Part shown: piece by piece, positions 53,838 through 62,584 of the stretch | Layout of the letters: every line of letters starts with the position of its first letter | How positions within the stretch are numbered: position 1 is the first letter of the stretch | Assembly (NCBI RefSeq): GCF_000022065.1 | Contig: NC_011898.1 | Location: forward strand, 3,599,501 to 3,663,500 | DNA: 64,000 nt | Direction: 5' to 3' | Origin: Ruminiclostridium cellulolyticum H10 | GTDB lineage: Bacteria > Bacillota > Clostridia > Acetivibrionales > DSM-1351 | The notes under the pieces: model-generated | Database searches by the model: none | What the model was told of the DNA's origin: nothing | The model's input: the letters and a program-made list of their open reading frames with translations, nothing else | Position numbers and translations under genes: made by a program

Positions 53838-54726
53838 TTGCATGTACCTCTAATGGTATTATTTCAGGTAATTTCAATAAACTATAATCGTTCTTTGCAC
53901 AAGAACTTGAAAAACTTGAAATCACCTTTTCGATTGCAGACCTTATAGATATTATTTTTCCCTCAAAGACACATTCGTAACCCAACAAACTTATAAGATT
54001 TAACTTATGTTTAGGTGTTAAAAGTGTATCCTCATTTATATTTTGTTTTACCCACATATCAACAATTGGTCTGAACGGTTCGATAAAGTCATCAGCAAGA
54101 TTAAAATTATTCAATTCGCTTCTATGATGTATTCCAATAGAAGGGATAAATCCATACGATGCTATGGTTCTGGCTACAGCTCCCCTTAATATTGAATAGC
54201 CATAGTTTAATGCATAGTTTGTGTTATCCTGCATACCCCTTTTGAAGTTTGTGAATAGAACAGAGAAATAATATTTTGCAGCATGAGCCTCTACATTAGT
54301 TGAATCACCAGATAGAACACTCTTAGATAGATTTATTAATTCATCTCTTCCTTTTAATTCTAGAATATTTAAGCAAAAGGCCTGATTTTCTATTTTCTGT
54401 TGAACAACTCTTTGCCAGCACCTTTTTTTAAAAGGTGCTGAAAGATTTATTTGAGTTTTTACAATTTTGTATTGTCTACTATGACAACTGAATGGAAGAA
54501 GTACTCCATTCGGTGTGTGCTTCCCATCACAAGAATACAAAGCAATGTCTTCTTCTGCCAATTTTGATAATAGTGCGGATGTAATCGTAACATCCGCACT
54601 ATCAAGTACTATTGTATTTATATCATCAATCGGTATACTAAAGCCATCTGATTGTTCAACCCATAAGTTATTCTGTTTTAATTTCAGTTTAGTTGGATTT
54701 GAAACTATTATATTTCTCCATCCCAC
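53830..54726 (-). CDS. cas1: CRISPR integrase Cas1 (type II)
   Basis: A 298-residue Cas1. N-terminal beta domain (GWRNIIVSNPTKLKLKQNNL, IPIDDINTIVLD) and the catalytic helical domain with Glu in NVEAHAAKYYF, His in GIHHRSELNNFNLADDF and Asp in PIVDMW. It catalyses spacer insertion. It overlaps the cas9 3' end by 38 bases and is followed by cas2, with no cas4 or csn2, which defines subtype II-C. Confidence 0.96.
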   Translation of the reverse strand: MGWRNIIVSNPTKLKLKQNNLWVEQSDGFSIPIDDINTIVLDSADVTITSALLSKLAEEDIALYSCDGKHTPNGVLLPFSCHSRQYKIVKTQINLSAPFKKRCWQRVVQQKIENQAFCLNILELKGRDELINLSKSVLSGDSTNVEAHAAKYYFSVLFTNFKRGMQDNTNYALNYGYSILRGAVARTIASYGFIPSIGIHHRSELNNFNLADDFIEPFRPIVDMWVKQNINEDTLLTPKHKLNLISLLGYECVFEGKIISIRSAIEKVISSFSSSCAKNDYSLLKLPEIIPLEVHANE

Positions 54727-57700
54727 GTCTTGGTTCTCCTTTTACTATGCTTTTATTACCAAGTATATCCACATTATATTTTTCAATACTTATTGCTGTC
54801 CTAACTCCAATATCTATTTTAACATTCTTATTATTAGCAAAATGAGGCATTAGGCTCAGGCTACCGGTACCCCTGTGGCAAGATCTATAATAGCCCTCAG
54901 TTATACCCTTTTTAGTTTTTATAACAAGGTAATCATTTTGGTATAGTGAAAAAAGAAATTCATGAGTACTATCAATTAACTCCCATTGAGATTCAGGTTT
55001 CAGAGGAACTATAGCTTTCGAAGGTAACTCTTTTTTTATCATATGTGCTACATATATTGGCACAAGGTAATACTTATCTTTTTTCTTAAATACATCAACC
55101 CTAACCATTAAGGAATTATCAGATATCCCCTTTCCTTCATTTCTGAATACTCCTGTATATGATGGTGTCTCAACTCGAATACTCCTAATTATTGCACCGT
55201 TTGTACCATTTTTTAGTGGTTTATATATTTTTTCAGCAAAAGCTTTTAATGGCTTATTATTATGCTCTATTAATCTATTTTTTAGAACGTTATATACTGC
55301 CTTATCTGAAATTCCCCCTTTTGTATTTTTTACCATTGTCTCAAGTTTTTCCAACGTCACTGTTGTTAACGGTATTTTTACCGAAGTTAAACCTTTGTTA
55401 AAATGCTTGGGAGATCTGATTGTCTCATCATGGGCTGGCCCGGTAATTTTTCTTCTGGGTGCCCGGGATATGAAAACACCTGCTAACGTTTCCATTAAAT
55501 CTTGCCTAAACGAATGCCAAGGCAAAGGATATTTAACTTTATAATTATGGTTTTCTCTTTCATTATAATAGTTTGTTATTTCTTTAATTATTTTTCTATC
55601 TGCACACGCAATTACTGCTGCATCAAGGGCATGATGCAGGTCTGACTCTTCTCGATTTTTATTTAACCCCCATCTACTTCTAAGCTGAGCGGTACACTGA
55701 CCATTAACGCAGACCACACAAGACTTAGGTGAATCATTACTAAACTGCAGATACGATTCTATATAGTTTTTTAAAAACCTTGATATATACCTAGTATCGT
55801 TAAGATTTCTTGAAATAAATGAGTCCAAATCTTTTGTAATAAAGTTTCTGTTCAAAAGCCTTTTTTCTTTACTTTGAGGTAAATGCATAGAATATATTCT
55901 TGCCTCAAAATCCTCCCATTTTTCAGTTGACCCCCATACTTCATATGGCGTATAACTTCTTTTATTTTGATTTTCGTCGGTTAAAACTAAAACTTTATTC
56001 ATATATGAATCGTCCATACTTCTACTATACGGATAAATGTGATCTATCTGAGTCAGTGAGTCATTCAATAAATCACAAACAGGAATTGGTTTGCCGGAAT
56101 AAGCACATCTTCCGCCCTGGTCTTCCCAAAGACGCCATTTCAGTATATCCAGACCACTTGCAACTCTACCATTTTGGCGTATTAGGTCTGATATTTTTTC
56201 CCTTGCTTTTCGGTTGTTTTCATGTTCTTTTTTTAAATTATCTCTATCCTGACGTGTCATTCCCGCTTCACGTGCAAGTTCTATATTTACCATATACGGG
56301 AGACCATACTTCTGTATAATCGCATTTATAACTTTCCTTGCTTGCGTCAGAGCCCTTATTACAACTGGATTAGTTACATTCTCAATAATTGGTTCAACAG
56401 TTAACTTATTACACTTTTCAAGTTTGCTGGAACCTGTAAAATCTAATTCCGCCATATTACAGGCATCACTATATTTATACCCTTTTTCCATAAACGGAAT
56501 AATCCTTTTCATGGCAACTAAAGATAGATGTTTAAATTTGTTGAAAGTTGGCAATTTTGCTATATATTCAATTAAATAATCAAGATTATTCGCTTGTAAA
56601 TAGTCCTTTATTTCGTTATCGTTTTTATAGACCGTAAGGCAGTAAAAAAGATTATCAAGAGATTCCTTGTTAGAATGCAATTTCCCCCAGATGTCTGTAG
56701 GTAATGTGCTTTTCAGTTTATGATAAGACTTCATTTCATAAAACTTTTTGCTCTCATTGTTTCCTGAGGGATTTTTGTGTGTCAAATTATGTGCTTTGAA
56801 TAAAATTTCAGGTTCAATATCTAATAATTTTCTTATTTCAGAATACTTGATTTCATTCTTGAAATGAGCATATTCTATTATTTTTGCTCTTTGATCATTA
56901 TTTAATGTTAATGTATTGTTATCTTCAACCAAAACTAGATTGTTAATCGATTGAAGTAATCCAAAATATTCTGATGTGTAACAGGAAGTCGGTGCTCTCA
57001 ACTCCTCCTTTAGCAGGGTACACTTTCCCACTTTTGAAAGTATACTATCACCACTGGCAAAAGGACGTTGAAATTCCCATATATTCAAAAAGTCATGTTC
57101 TAATTTTTCAGTTACAAAGGGGCTTCCAAGCTTTCTTTGTATACTAAATATATATTTTATTTCATTGAGAAGATCTTCTCTGGCAATAGTGTGAATATAC
57201 TCGTCTACCTTATTCCTTTTGTTACTATTTTCAGGAGTCTCCATAAAAATCATTTCTCCAATAGTACGGTAATTTTTCGTACGAAGCATCTCAGAATTGT
57301 TTTTAATACTAGTTATAACTACACCTTCTTTTGTAGTAGACAAGTCTTCCTTTCTGTTACTTTTAAAGCCTCTTCTCTTAGTAATATGTGTAAGTACCTG
57401 AACAAGTTCATAAGGTTTAAGTATTCTTGATAAAGCATTATACCTTAATTCCCAAGGATCTTTCCACCCATCCCGCGAAGTGTCAAATATCCGGTTAAAT
57501 TCACTTGAATCTTTAATAATTTCATATTGAACAAACAGTTTTTTAACTAAACGTAGCCTTTGGGATCTTCTCGAAATTCTTCTTCTCATACCTCTAGCTA
57601 TCCTTCTAGCTGTTGCAAGTGACTCACCCGTTTTAGATTCCTCTGCTTTATCAAAACATCTAACTCCTAAGTCAATAATTTTATTATTATCCTTATCAAT

Positions 57701-57754
57701 TACCGCCCAACCTACAGAAGCAATTCCAACATCAAGACCTAATGTATATTTCAT
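54689..57754 (-). CDS. cas9: CRISPR effector nuclease Cas9 (subtype II-C)
   Basis: A 1021-residue RNA-guided DNA endonuclease. RuvC-I is KYTLGLDVGIASVGWAV (Asp8). The Arg-rich bridge helix follows (ATARRIARGMRRRISRRSQR, residues 47-66). RuvC-II is MVNIELAREAG (Glu492), HNH is QIDHIYPYSRSMDD (His572), and RuvC-III is SDLHHALDAAVIACAD (His708, Asp711). The catalytic residues look intact. The ATG at 57754 has GGAGGT upstream; an extra 16 codons upstream overlap the tracrRNA. Size and sequence resemble the characterised R. cellulolyticum Cas9 (1021 residues), as remembered. Confidence 0.97.
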   Translation of the reverse strand: MKYTLGLDVGIASVGWAVIDKDNNKIIDLGVRCFDKAEESKTGESLATARRIARGMRRRISRRSQRLRLVKKLFVQYEIIKDSSEFNRIFDTSRDGWKDPWELRYNALSRILKPYELVQVLTHITKRRGFKSNRKEDLSTTKEGVVITSIKNNSEMLRTKNYRTIGEMIFMETPENSNKRNKVDEYIHTIAREDLLNEIKYIFSIQRKLGSPFVTEKLEHDFLNIWEFQRPFASGDSILSKVGKCTLLKEELRAPTSCYTSEYFGLLQSINNLVLVEDNNTLTLNNDQRAKIIEYAHFKNEIKYSEIRKLLDIEPEILFKAHNLTHKNPSGNNESKKFYEMKSYHKLKSTLPTDIWGKLHSNKESLDNLFYCLTVYKNDNEIKDYLQANNLDYLIEYIAKLPTFNKFKHLSLVAMKRIIPFMEKGYKYSDACNMAELDFTGSSKLEKCNKLTVEPIIENVTNPVVIRALTQARKVINAIIQKYGLPYMVNIELAREAGMTRQDRDNLKKEHENNRKAREKISDLIRQNGRVASGLDILKWRLWEDQGGRCAYSGKPIPVCDLLNDSLTQIDHIYPYSRSMDDSYMNKVLVLTDENQNKRSYTPYEVWGSTEKWEDFEARIYSMHLPQSKEKRLLNRNFITKDLDSFISRNLNDTRYISRFLKNYIESYLQFSNDSPKSCVVCVNGQCTAQLRSRWGLNKNREESDLHHALDAAVIACADRKIIKEITNYYNERENHNYKVKYPLPWHSFRQDLMETLAGVFISRAPRRKITGPAHDETIRSPKHFNKGLTSVKIPLTTVTLEKLETMVKNTKGGISDKAVYNVLKNRLIEHNNKPLKAFAEKIYKPLKNGTNGAIIRSIRVETPSYTGVFRNEGKGISDNSLMVRVDVFKKKDKYYLVPIYVAHMIKKELPSKAIVPLKPESQWELIDSTHEFLFSLYQNDYLVIKTKKGITEGYYRSCHRGTGSLSLMPHFANNKNVKIDIGVRTAISIEKYNVDILGNKSIVKGEPRRGMEKYNSFKSN

Positions 57755-57781
57755 ATATAATTTACCTCCGAAAAATGTCAT

Positions 57782-57895
57782 AAAAACAAGATACCCCAGC
57801 AATAAATGCCGGGGTTAACTTGGCGGTCTGGGCTAAACCCAGCACCTTATTATAGCAACAATTCAGGCTCCGATATGCCATAATTTACTATAATA
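57782..57895 (-). ncRNA. tracrRNA
   Basis: On the minus strand upstream of cas9, an anti-repeat at 57849-57884 matches the CRISPR repeat complement with four differences. It is followed by AAGGTGCTGGG, TTTAGCCCAGACCGCC, a short hairpin, and a terminator hairpin (57794-57814, CCCCGGCA and TGCTGGGG arms) with a T-rich tail. The layout matches type II-C tracrRNAs such as that of Neisseria. The end coordinates are estimates. It pairs with crRNA and binds Cas9. Confidence 0.87.
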
Positions 57896-57900
57896 GTTAT

Positions 57901-57928
57901 ATTATATCACATAAAAGTAACATTACAA
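57901..57928 (-). promoter_or_regulatory. Promoter of tracrRNA
   Basis: On the minus strand TTGTAA (57923-57928), a 16-base spacer and TATAAT (57901-57906), with TGTGA before the -10. It predicts a transcript start near 57895, just before the anti-repeat. Confidence 0.6.
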
Positions 57929-58225
57929 TACCTACGTTCATAAGAAATTATATCCACAAACTACGACCCTCAAATAGTACTTAAATAGCTTCGAAGTTCA
58001 TTTTTTGCAAGAATAACCTTTATGTTTTTTTGCTAATTCTATAGCTGCTAAACTATGTTATGATTGGAAATTGAAATCTTGCTAGGTAGGGCTAATTTCA
58101 CAATATTTGGCTTCTTGCTATTAATCAATACATAACACTATTAGTTGATTCTTTAATTGTTACTAATAAATTGGAAAATACTTTTTGCCCACTATACTGA
58201 ATTTTACCTAAATATTCGAATCCAA
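57929..58225. other. Region with no recognised feature
   Basis: About 300 AT-rich bases upstream of the tracrRNA promoter. No coding frame, repeat or RNA was recognised. Confidence 0.5.
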
Positions 58226-58413
58226 TCAATCCATGTTGCAGGGTCTGTTACATATTGATTTACTTTCCATTTTATAGTTTATATAAAAACTATTTTCAAT
58301 GGATTTATATGTACTTTTTAGTCCCTGAACGGCATCATCGAAAACATAAACTTCAGCGAGTTCTTTCAAAGCGACACAAATTTTACATCCTGAGCCTAAA
58401 ATTTTATAACCAT
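58226..58413 (-). pseudogene. Frameshifted thioredoxin-like redox protein remnant
   Basis: An ATG at 58413, seven bases after GGAGTG, starts MVIK, but the frame must shift by one base in the run AAAATTTT to continue as KILGSGCKICVALKEL. That is the N-terminal signature of small thioredoxin-fold proteins (KILGSGCxxCxxLE). Homology fades after VYVFDDAV. The frameshift at a short A/T run, with a good ribosome-binding site still in place, points to recent decay. Confidence 0.5.
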
Positions 58414-58871
58414 CTAATATCACTCCTAGATATATTTTAGTTATTAAAAGCCAAGATAAGTGTACCCATCAAGATTCTTAGTGTTTACTGGCACTGCCAT
58501 ATTTTTTACTTGATCATAATGAACTCCATGTACAGCTATGTTTAGCATTGTCAAACAAATAATCGAAAAATTTCAAAGAAGCAATAATCGATTTTCTACA
58601 TTTTGAAAAATTAGTTAGCAGTCATTATCATCTAGTATTTTATTTGTATCTTCAGCAATATGCATACAATTCCATATACATAATACCCTCTAGCCTCCCA
58701 TTATACCATACTAACCATTAACTGGGGTACCGCCAACATTTCCGACACCCTCGTTTAAGGATAAATTGAGTATAGAACCCATTTTTCACTTCAATTTCCA
58801 CAAACTTTACTGTTTCCAATAAATCACATATAATAGATGTTATTAAGTAACAAATAAGGGGGAGTTTTTTA
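58414..58871. other. Region with one copy of a 29-base inverted repeat
   Basis: No gene seen. It contains the left copy of an inverted repeat at 58719-58747 whose partner is at 60232-60260 (separate entry), and the promoter region of the membrane protein gene. Confidence 0.45.
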
Positions 58872-59129
58872 ATGCAAAAGATTGTTAACAAATTAAAGGT
58901 TTTAGCAATAATTATATATTTGTTTCCTATACTCTTTGTTTCTATTTTTACACAAAGTATAGATTATTTTTTACTAAGCACAGGAATAATGACTATATTA
59001 TTAGGCCTATGTATGAATTTCGCCCCACATTACTTGGGTTACAACAAGAGTGCAGACAAATATCATTCTTCGACTTTTATAGGAATATCAGGAATATTGT
59101 TATTATTGCTTTATACGATGGGGTTATGA
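58872..59129 (+). CDS. Small membrane protein
   Basis: An 85-residue protein with GGGGAG before the ATG and three predicted helices (VLAIIIYLFPILFVSIFTQ, FLLSTGIMTILLGLCMNFA, FIGISGILLLLLYTMGL). No family is recognised. It is convergent with the secreted protein gene at 59214, separated by a strong shared terminator; an immunity role for that protein is possible but unproven. Confidence 0.65.
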   Translation: MQKIVNKLKVLAIIIYLFPILFVSIFTQSIDYFLLSTGIMTILLGLCMNFAPHYLGYNKSADKYHSSTFIGISGILLLLLYTMGL

Positions 59130-59158
59130 AATATTATTCAATTTATTAAAATTAATAA

Positions 59159-59205
59159 ACTAAAAAGGTCTACCATAAGTAATCCTTATGGTAGACCTTT
59201 TTAGT
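59159..59205. terminator. Strong bidirectional terminator
   Basis: Perfect 21-base arms (59159-59179 and 59185-59205) with a five-base loop TAATC and A/T tracts on both flanks, between two convergent genes. Confidence 0.85.
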
Positions 59206-59213
59206 ATGAATTT

Positions 59214-59783
59214 TTAGAATGTTATGGTTGCAAATTCAGATCCAAGTGAAAATTGTAAATTTACTAAAGCATTTTCTATAACAAGTGCACCACCGATAAT
59301 AGCAGCTACAGGTGCAGTTACAGTAATACCGGCAATTGCTGCAATTGCAAAACCTACAGTAGCAGAACCTCCACCTAAATTCAATACTTCTTTTATAATA
59401 TTCCAACCTGCTTTATTAAACATAAGTTGCCCATGAAGGGGAGAAGGCATGCTGCTATAAACAATAACAGCACCAGTAGATTGATTATAATAGTTAGTAT
59501 GTATTGTCCCAGCGTTAGAATTGGAGGAAGAACTGTCAGCATATTTTTCTACAATTGCCGTTACTTGTTCGGAATAATCCATTGTTATTGATTTATCCTT
59601 AACTAACTGTTCTAATACATCTTTAACTTTTTCTTCATCAATCTGAGTAGAATCTGCTACTTTGTTCTGAGTAATAGTGGTTACAGAGCTATCCTCATTA
59701 GAAGCTGCAAAACTTTGAACACTAAAAGCAAATAAAATACATAGAACCAAAACAAGTGAAGTAACTTTCTTAAATCTTAACAT
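59214..59783 (-). CDS. Secreted protein with Gly/Ala-rich hydrophobic C-terminus
   Basis: A 189-residue protein with a clear signal peptide (VTSLVLVLCILFAFSVQSFA, cleavage after ASA-like site), an acidic Ser/Thr-rich region and a hydrophobic C-terminal domain (GGGSATVGFAIAAIAGITVT, APVAAIIGGALVIENALV). The glycine-zipper-like end suggests membrane insertion, as in some bacteriocins or pore formers, but no family is recognised. GGAGATTAATT precedes the ATG. Confidence 0.65.
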   Translation of the reverse strand: MLRFKKVTSLVLVLCILFAFSVQSFAASNEDSSVTTITQNKVADSTQIDEEKVKDVLEQLVKDKSITMDYSEQVTAIVEKYADSSSSNSNAGTIHTNYYNQSTGAVIVYSSMPSPLHGQLMFNKAGWNIIKEVLNLGGGSATVGFAIAAIAGITVTAPVAAIIGGALVIENALVNLQFSLGSEFATITF

Positions 59784-59900
59784 AATTAATCTCCTTTACA
59801 TTGGTTTTTATTGATTTTCACATATACATATATTTACATATTTAAATATATTTGTCAATATATTCAATTCAATAACCAATGAAAATTTTGGTGCTAGTAA

Positions 59901-60284
59901 ACAAAGCCGATTGCGCAATTTAAACTTTCATCAGACTCCTGGAAACAGAACAGAATTATAAATATTGAGAATACCAGTGACAGTGGTAATATAGCTCTCG
60001 TTTTGGCTAAATATCCAATTAAAACAAGTAGCTTTATTTTGACAGATGAGAATGGTAAACCAGTTCCGCTTAATGAACCATTACAGTACAAAGAATCTGG
60101 TACCCATTCCCTCACTCTTAAATGTCAAAACACATTGGGTAAATGGTCAGACCCTTACACTGTGGAATTTGAAGTGTTTGAGGACATTGCACCAAATATC
60201 GAATTGAATCTGATGGACAAAACGTGGTATTTGTCGGAAATGTTGGAGGTACCCCAGTTATATTCTACCAAAATTAATTCGTAA
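59901..60284 (+). pseudogene. Fragment of an Ig-like surface protein
   Basis: An open frame from 59901 with no plausible start encodes PIKTSSFILTDENGKPVPLN, YKESGTHSLTLKCQN and PYTVEFEVFEDIAPNIELN, the pattern of a bacterial Ig-like repeat. It runs into the right copy of the 29-base inverted repeat at 60232 and stops at 60284. The beginning and end are missing, so it is likely a remnant truncated by an insertion sequence. Confidence 0.5.
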
Positions 60285-60465
60285 AATATAAAAGTTCATC
60301 CCTGATATAATTTAACCATAGCGAATATTGTCAATCACCCTAATGCTGTATCCTTTTATTTACCGGCAAGACTTACCCATGTTTTCCGAAACTACGACAA
60401 AGGATCTCCAACATAGTCACCTAACCATTACTGCATAAATATACATACTTTCTTTTTCAGTAACC

Positions 60466-61206
60466 CTAGTTAAATGGATAAGTTCCTGGGGGGTCGCCCA
60501 TGACCTCCCCCCGGTTCATTTTCTTAAATATATTTAAATTTTGGTAGTGGATTTTTTGATTAAGAGACTTAAACCAGTATAACACTCTGCTTTTTGAACA
60601 ATTTATATATTTACTAAGCTTGAAGCGATTGGCAGTTATTTTAATCTTTTCAAATTGAGGTTTCGCACTGCTTGTAGTTTCATTAAAAATATGTACTTCT
60701 CCCAAGTTATCAATAGTATTTGCCCCTGGTTCTTCAAATGAATTATTTTCATCGTTTTTTTGCTCTCTATTATCCTGCTCGTTTTTATACACGGATGTCG
60801 TACATGGACGAGCTGGTTCATTGTATTCAGATTCTGAAAAAGAAATATCCTCCTGGAGTGAACCAGACATTTCAAATTGGGCTTGATCCACTTCGTTTTC
60901 AGCTTCATATTTTGATATTTCTTCAAAATTGCAGGGCATTATCTTATATAAATTTGAGGTTTGACCTCCGTCCTTCCTGAATCGTGGAGTCCGTTCTACT
61001 GCTCCGTATTTACACAGTTCTCTCATGGCTCTTTTTATTGTTGAGATTGATTTGCCCACTATCTGAGCGATTCTGTTTAGCGATGGAAAACAGGTTTGAT
61101 TAGTGTTATCTGCATGTTTGCACAGACAAAGATATACGAACCTTGCACTTTGGGATACGATACTTCCTTTAAAACAAATACTGTCAAAAGCCTCATTCAT
61201 GTACAT
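60466..61206 (-). CDS. Helix-turn-helix replication/transfer-type protein
   Basis: A 246-residue protein with an N-terminal winged helix (IVSQSARFVYLCLCKHADNT, CFPSLNRIAQIVGKSISTIK and RAMRELCKYGAVERTPRF, an HTH_36-like domain) and a low-complexity acidic middle. Such proteins occur at the start of conjugative element replication or transfer modules. ATG 61206 is chosen because GGAGG lies 11 bases upstream; an earlier ATG at 61254 is also open. Confidence 0.7.
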   Translation of the reverse strand: MYMNEAFDSICFKGSIVSQSARFVYLCLCKHADNTNQTCFPSLNRIAQIVGKSISTIKRAMRELCKYGAVERTPRFRKDGGQTSNLYKIMPCNFEEISKYEAENEVDQAQFEMSGSLQEDISFSESEYNEPARPCTTSVYKNEQDNREQKNDENNSFEEPGANTIDNLGEVHIFNETTSSAKPQFEKIKITANRFKLSKYINCSKSRVLYWFKSLNQKIHYQNLNIFKKMNRGEVMGDPPGTYPFN

Positions 61207-61282
61207 ATTTATATAAGCCTCCATTTTTTTCTGTAGTAATTGATAAGGCCCCATGAAGTTTTACTCATGGAGCCTTGATAAT

Positions 61283-62416
61283 TTAAAAAAGTTTAACCAT
61301 ATTATCATTTGTTTTCTCTTTGATGTATTCCTGAAATATTCTTTGGAATACATCGCTATTTACATCCTCTGCAAACATATCAGGGGTATATTCGGTAAAA
61401 TATACGCTAATATGCTTGTCTCCGAATAAGTCCGCTAAGTGAGCTTTTTCATGTTCCGGTGTAAATGCCAGGCAAAGATTTATTTTGTAACAACCGTACT
61501 TTTGAAGTAGCTCTATCTTTTTCTTTATCTCCTGTAGCTCATATGGCTTGCTTGTCCCACAGAGTATTGCTACATTGCAGTTCTTTGCAAATTCTAATGC
61601 TCCTTCGCTGCTTTCATCTTGGATAACCCTGCTCATATCATTTATTACAAAGTTTACTTCTTCAGGTATTTCACCTTTCAAATACACTACACCCTCACGC
61701 TCAAAGCGGTTTTCGGTAACGGCTGTAAAGCCGGGTGTTGAGTTTATTATCTTATCCAAATGCCCCAGTTCACCGTTTAATTCTACGCAGGATACCGTTG
61801 CACCGATAGAATTGAGATAAGCAGCCATATTTATACTGAGTGTTGTTGATCCTGCTCTCGGGTAGGCATTTATTACAGCCACCATGACTTTTTGATTTTT
61901 GAATATATATTCCTTTTTAGCTTCGCATTTCTTGGAAGCTTCGTTTTTACCTGTTGTAGTATTTGAAGCAATTACTGTGTTACCTCGGCTTTCTTTTTCG
62001 GTATCTAAGATTTGCTGTGTATATTGTAATCCGGCTGTTACCTGTGTTTTAAATCGTGACATATCTTCTTCCGGATTTTCTGTTATTACCGGTATATCTC
62101 CAAAAGTTTTAAGAACCTCCTGCAATACATTTGTCTTATTCCCTATGTCAATATAAAGAAACTTTATCTTGGGGTTCATTATATGTATACTTTGTATCGC
62201 AAGCTTAAAGGTTTCTGTATCATTTACAACTGCACTTAGATCTATTGCAAGGTATTTATAGTAGTTAATGCCTATTGCTTCTTTTTTGGCAAATGCCGAT
62301 AAATCCAACTGGGTTGAAGATATTTTTTTTAGCATGAAGGGTTGAGCTACCAAACTGGATTCATTGAGCCAATCAAAGAGATTAACATTATTATGGCTGC
62401 ATAGGTAAAGCATCAT
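61283..62416 (-). CDS. ParA/CpaE-like P-loop ATPase
   Basis: A 377-residue protein. The N-terminal receiver-like domain (about residues 1-130) is followed by a deviant Walker A (VINAYPRAGSTTLSINMAAY near residue 190), then CVELNGELGHLDKI. This combination resembles TadZ/CpaE-type or MinD-like ATPases that localise secretion or transfer machinery. It is in a conjugation context. It overlaps the next small gene by 26 bases. Confidence 0.75.
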   Translation of the reverse strand: MMLYLCSHNNVNLFDWLNESSLVAQPFMLKKISSTQLDLSAFAKKEAIGINYYKYLAIDLSAVVNDTETFKLAIQSIHIMNPKIKFLYIDIGNKTNVLQEVLKTFGDIPVITENPEEDMSRFKTQVTAGLQYTQQILDTEKESRGNTVIASNTTTGKNEASKKCEAKKEYIFKNQKVMVAVINAYPRAGSTTLSINMAAYLNSIGATVSCVELNGELGHLDKIINSTPGFTAVTENRFEREGVVYLKGEIPEEVNFVINDMSRVIQDESSEGALEFAKNCNVAILCGTSKPYELQEIKKKIELLQKYGCYKINLCLAFTPEHEKAHLADLFGDKHISVYFTEYTPDMFAEDVNSDVFQRIFQEYIKEKTNDNMVKLF

Positions 62417-62573
62417 ATGGACTCACCTGACTTTCTATTGTTGTTTTTGCCGGACTATCTACGTGTACCGGCTTTTTATCATAGGGTTTATTTATAAAAT
62501 ACAGGACTATAAATATAATGCTAAGTGCTGCGTAGAACAGCAACTCAAGCACTTTGTTTGTGCTATTTTTCAA
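62391..62573 (-). CDS. Small single-pass membrane protein
   Basis: A 60-residue protein with one helix (LELLFYAALSIIFIVLYFIN) and a short basic/proline tail. It lies 12 bases downstream of the peptidase gene and overlaps the ATPase gene. A role in the transfer apparatus is only suggested by position. Confidence 0.6.
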   Translation of the reverse strand: MKNSTNKVLELLFYAALSIIFIVLYFINKPYDKKPVHVDSPAKTTIESQVSPYDALPMQP

Positions 62574-62584
62574 GTTTCTCCCTC

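Larger units (their letters stand above)
58719..60260. repeat. Inverted repeat pair (29 bases, one mismatch)
   Basis: 58719-58747 and 60232-60260 are inverted copies, differing at one position (58732 versus 60247). Read outward from each inner edge the sequence begins TGTCGGAAATGTTGG and continues to GGTACCCCAGTTA. They could be the two ends of vanished insertion sequences or a terminal repeat of a 1.5-kb passenger segment. Confidence 0.6.

Noticed and set aside
59892-60115. 73-codon minus-strand frame with a hydrophobic stretch
   Set aside because: It is antisense to the Ig-like fragment, which has recognisable protein sequence; no ribosome-binding site.
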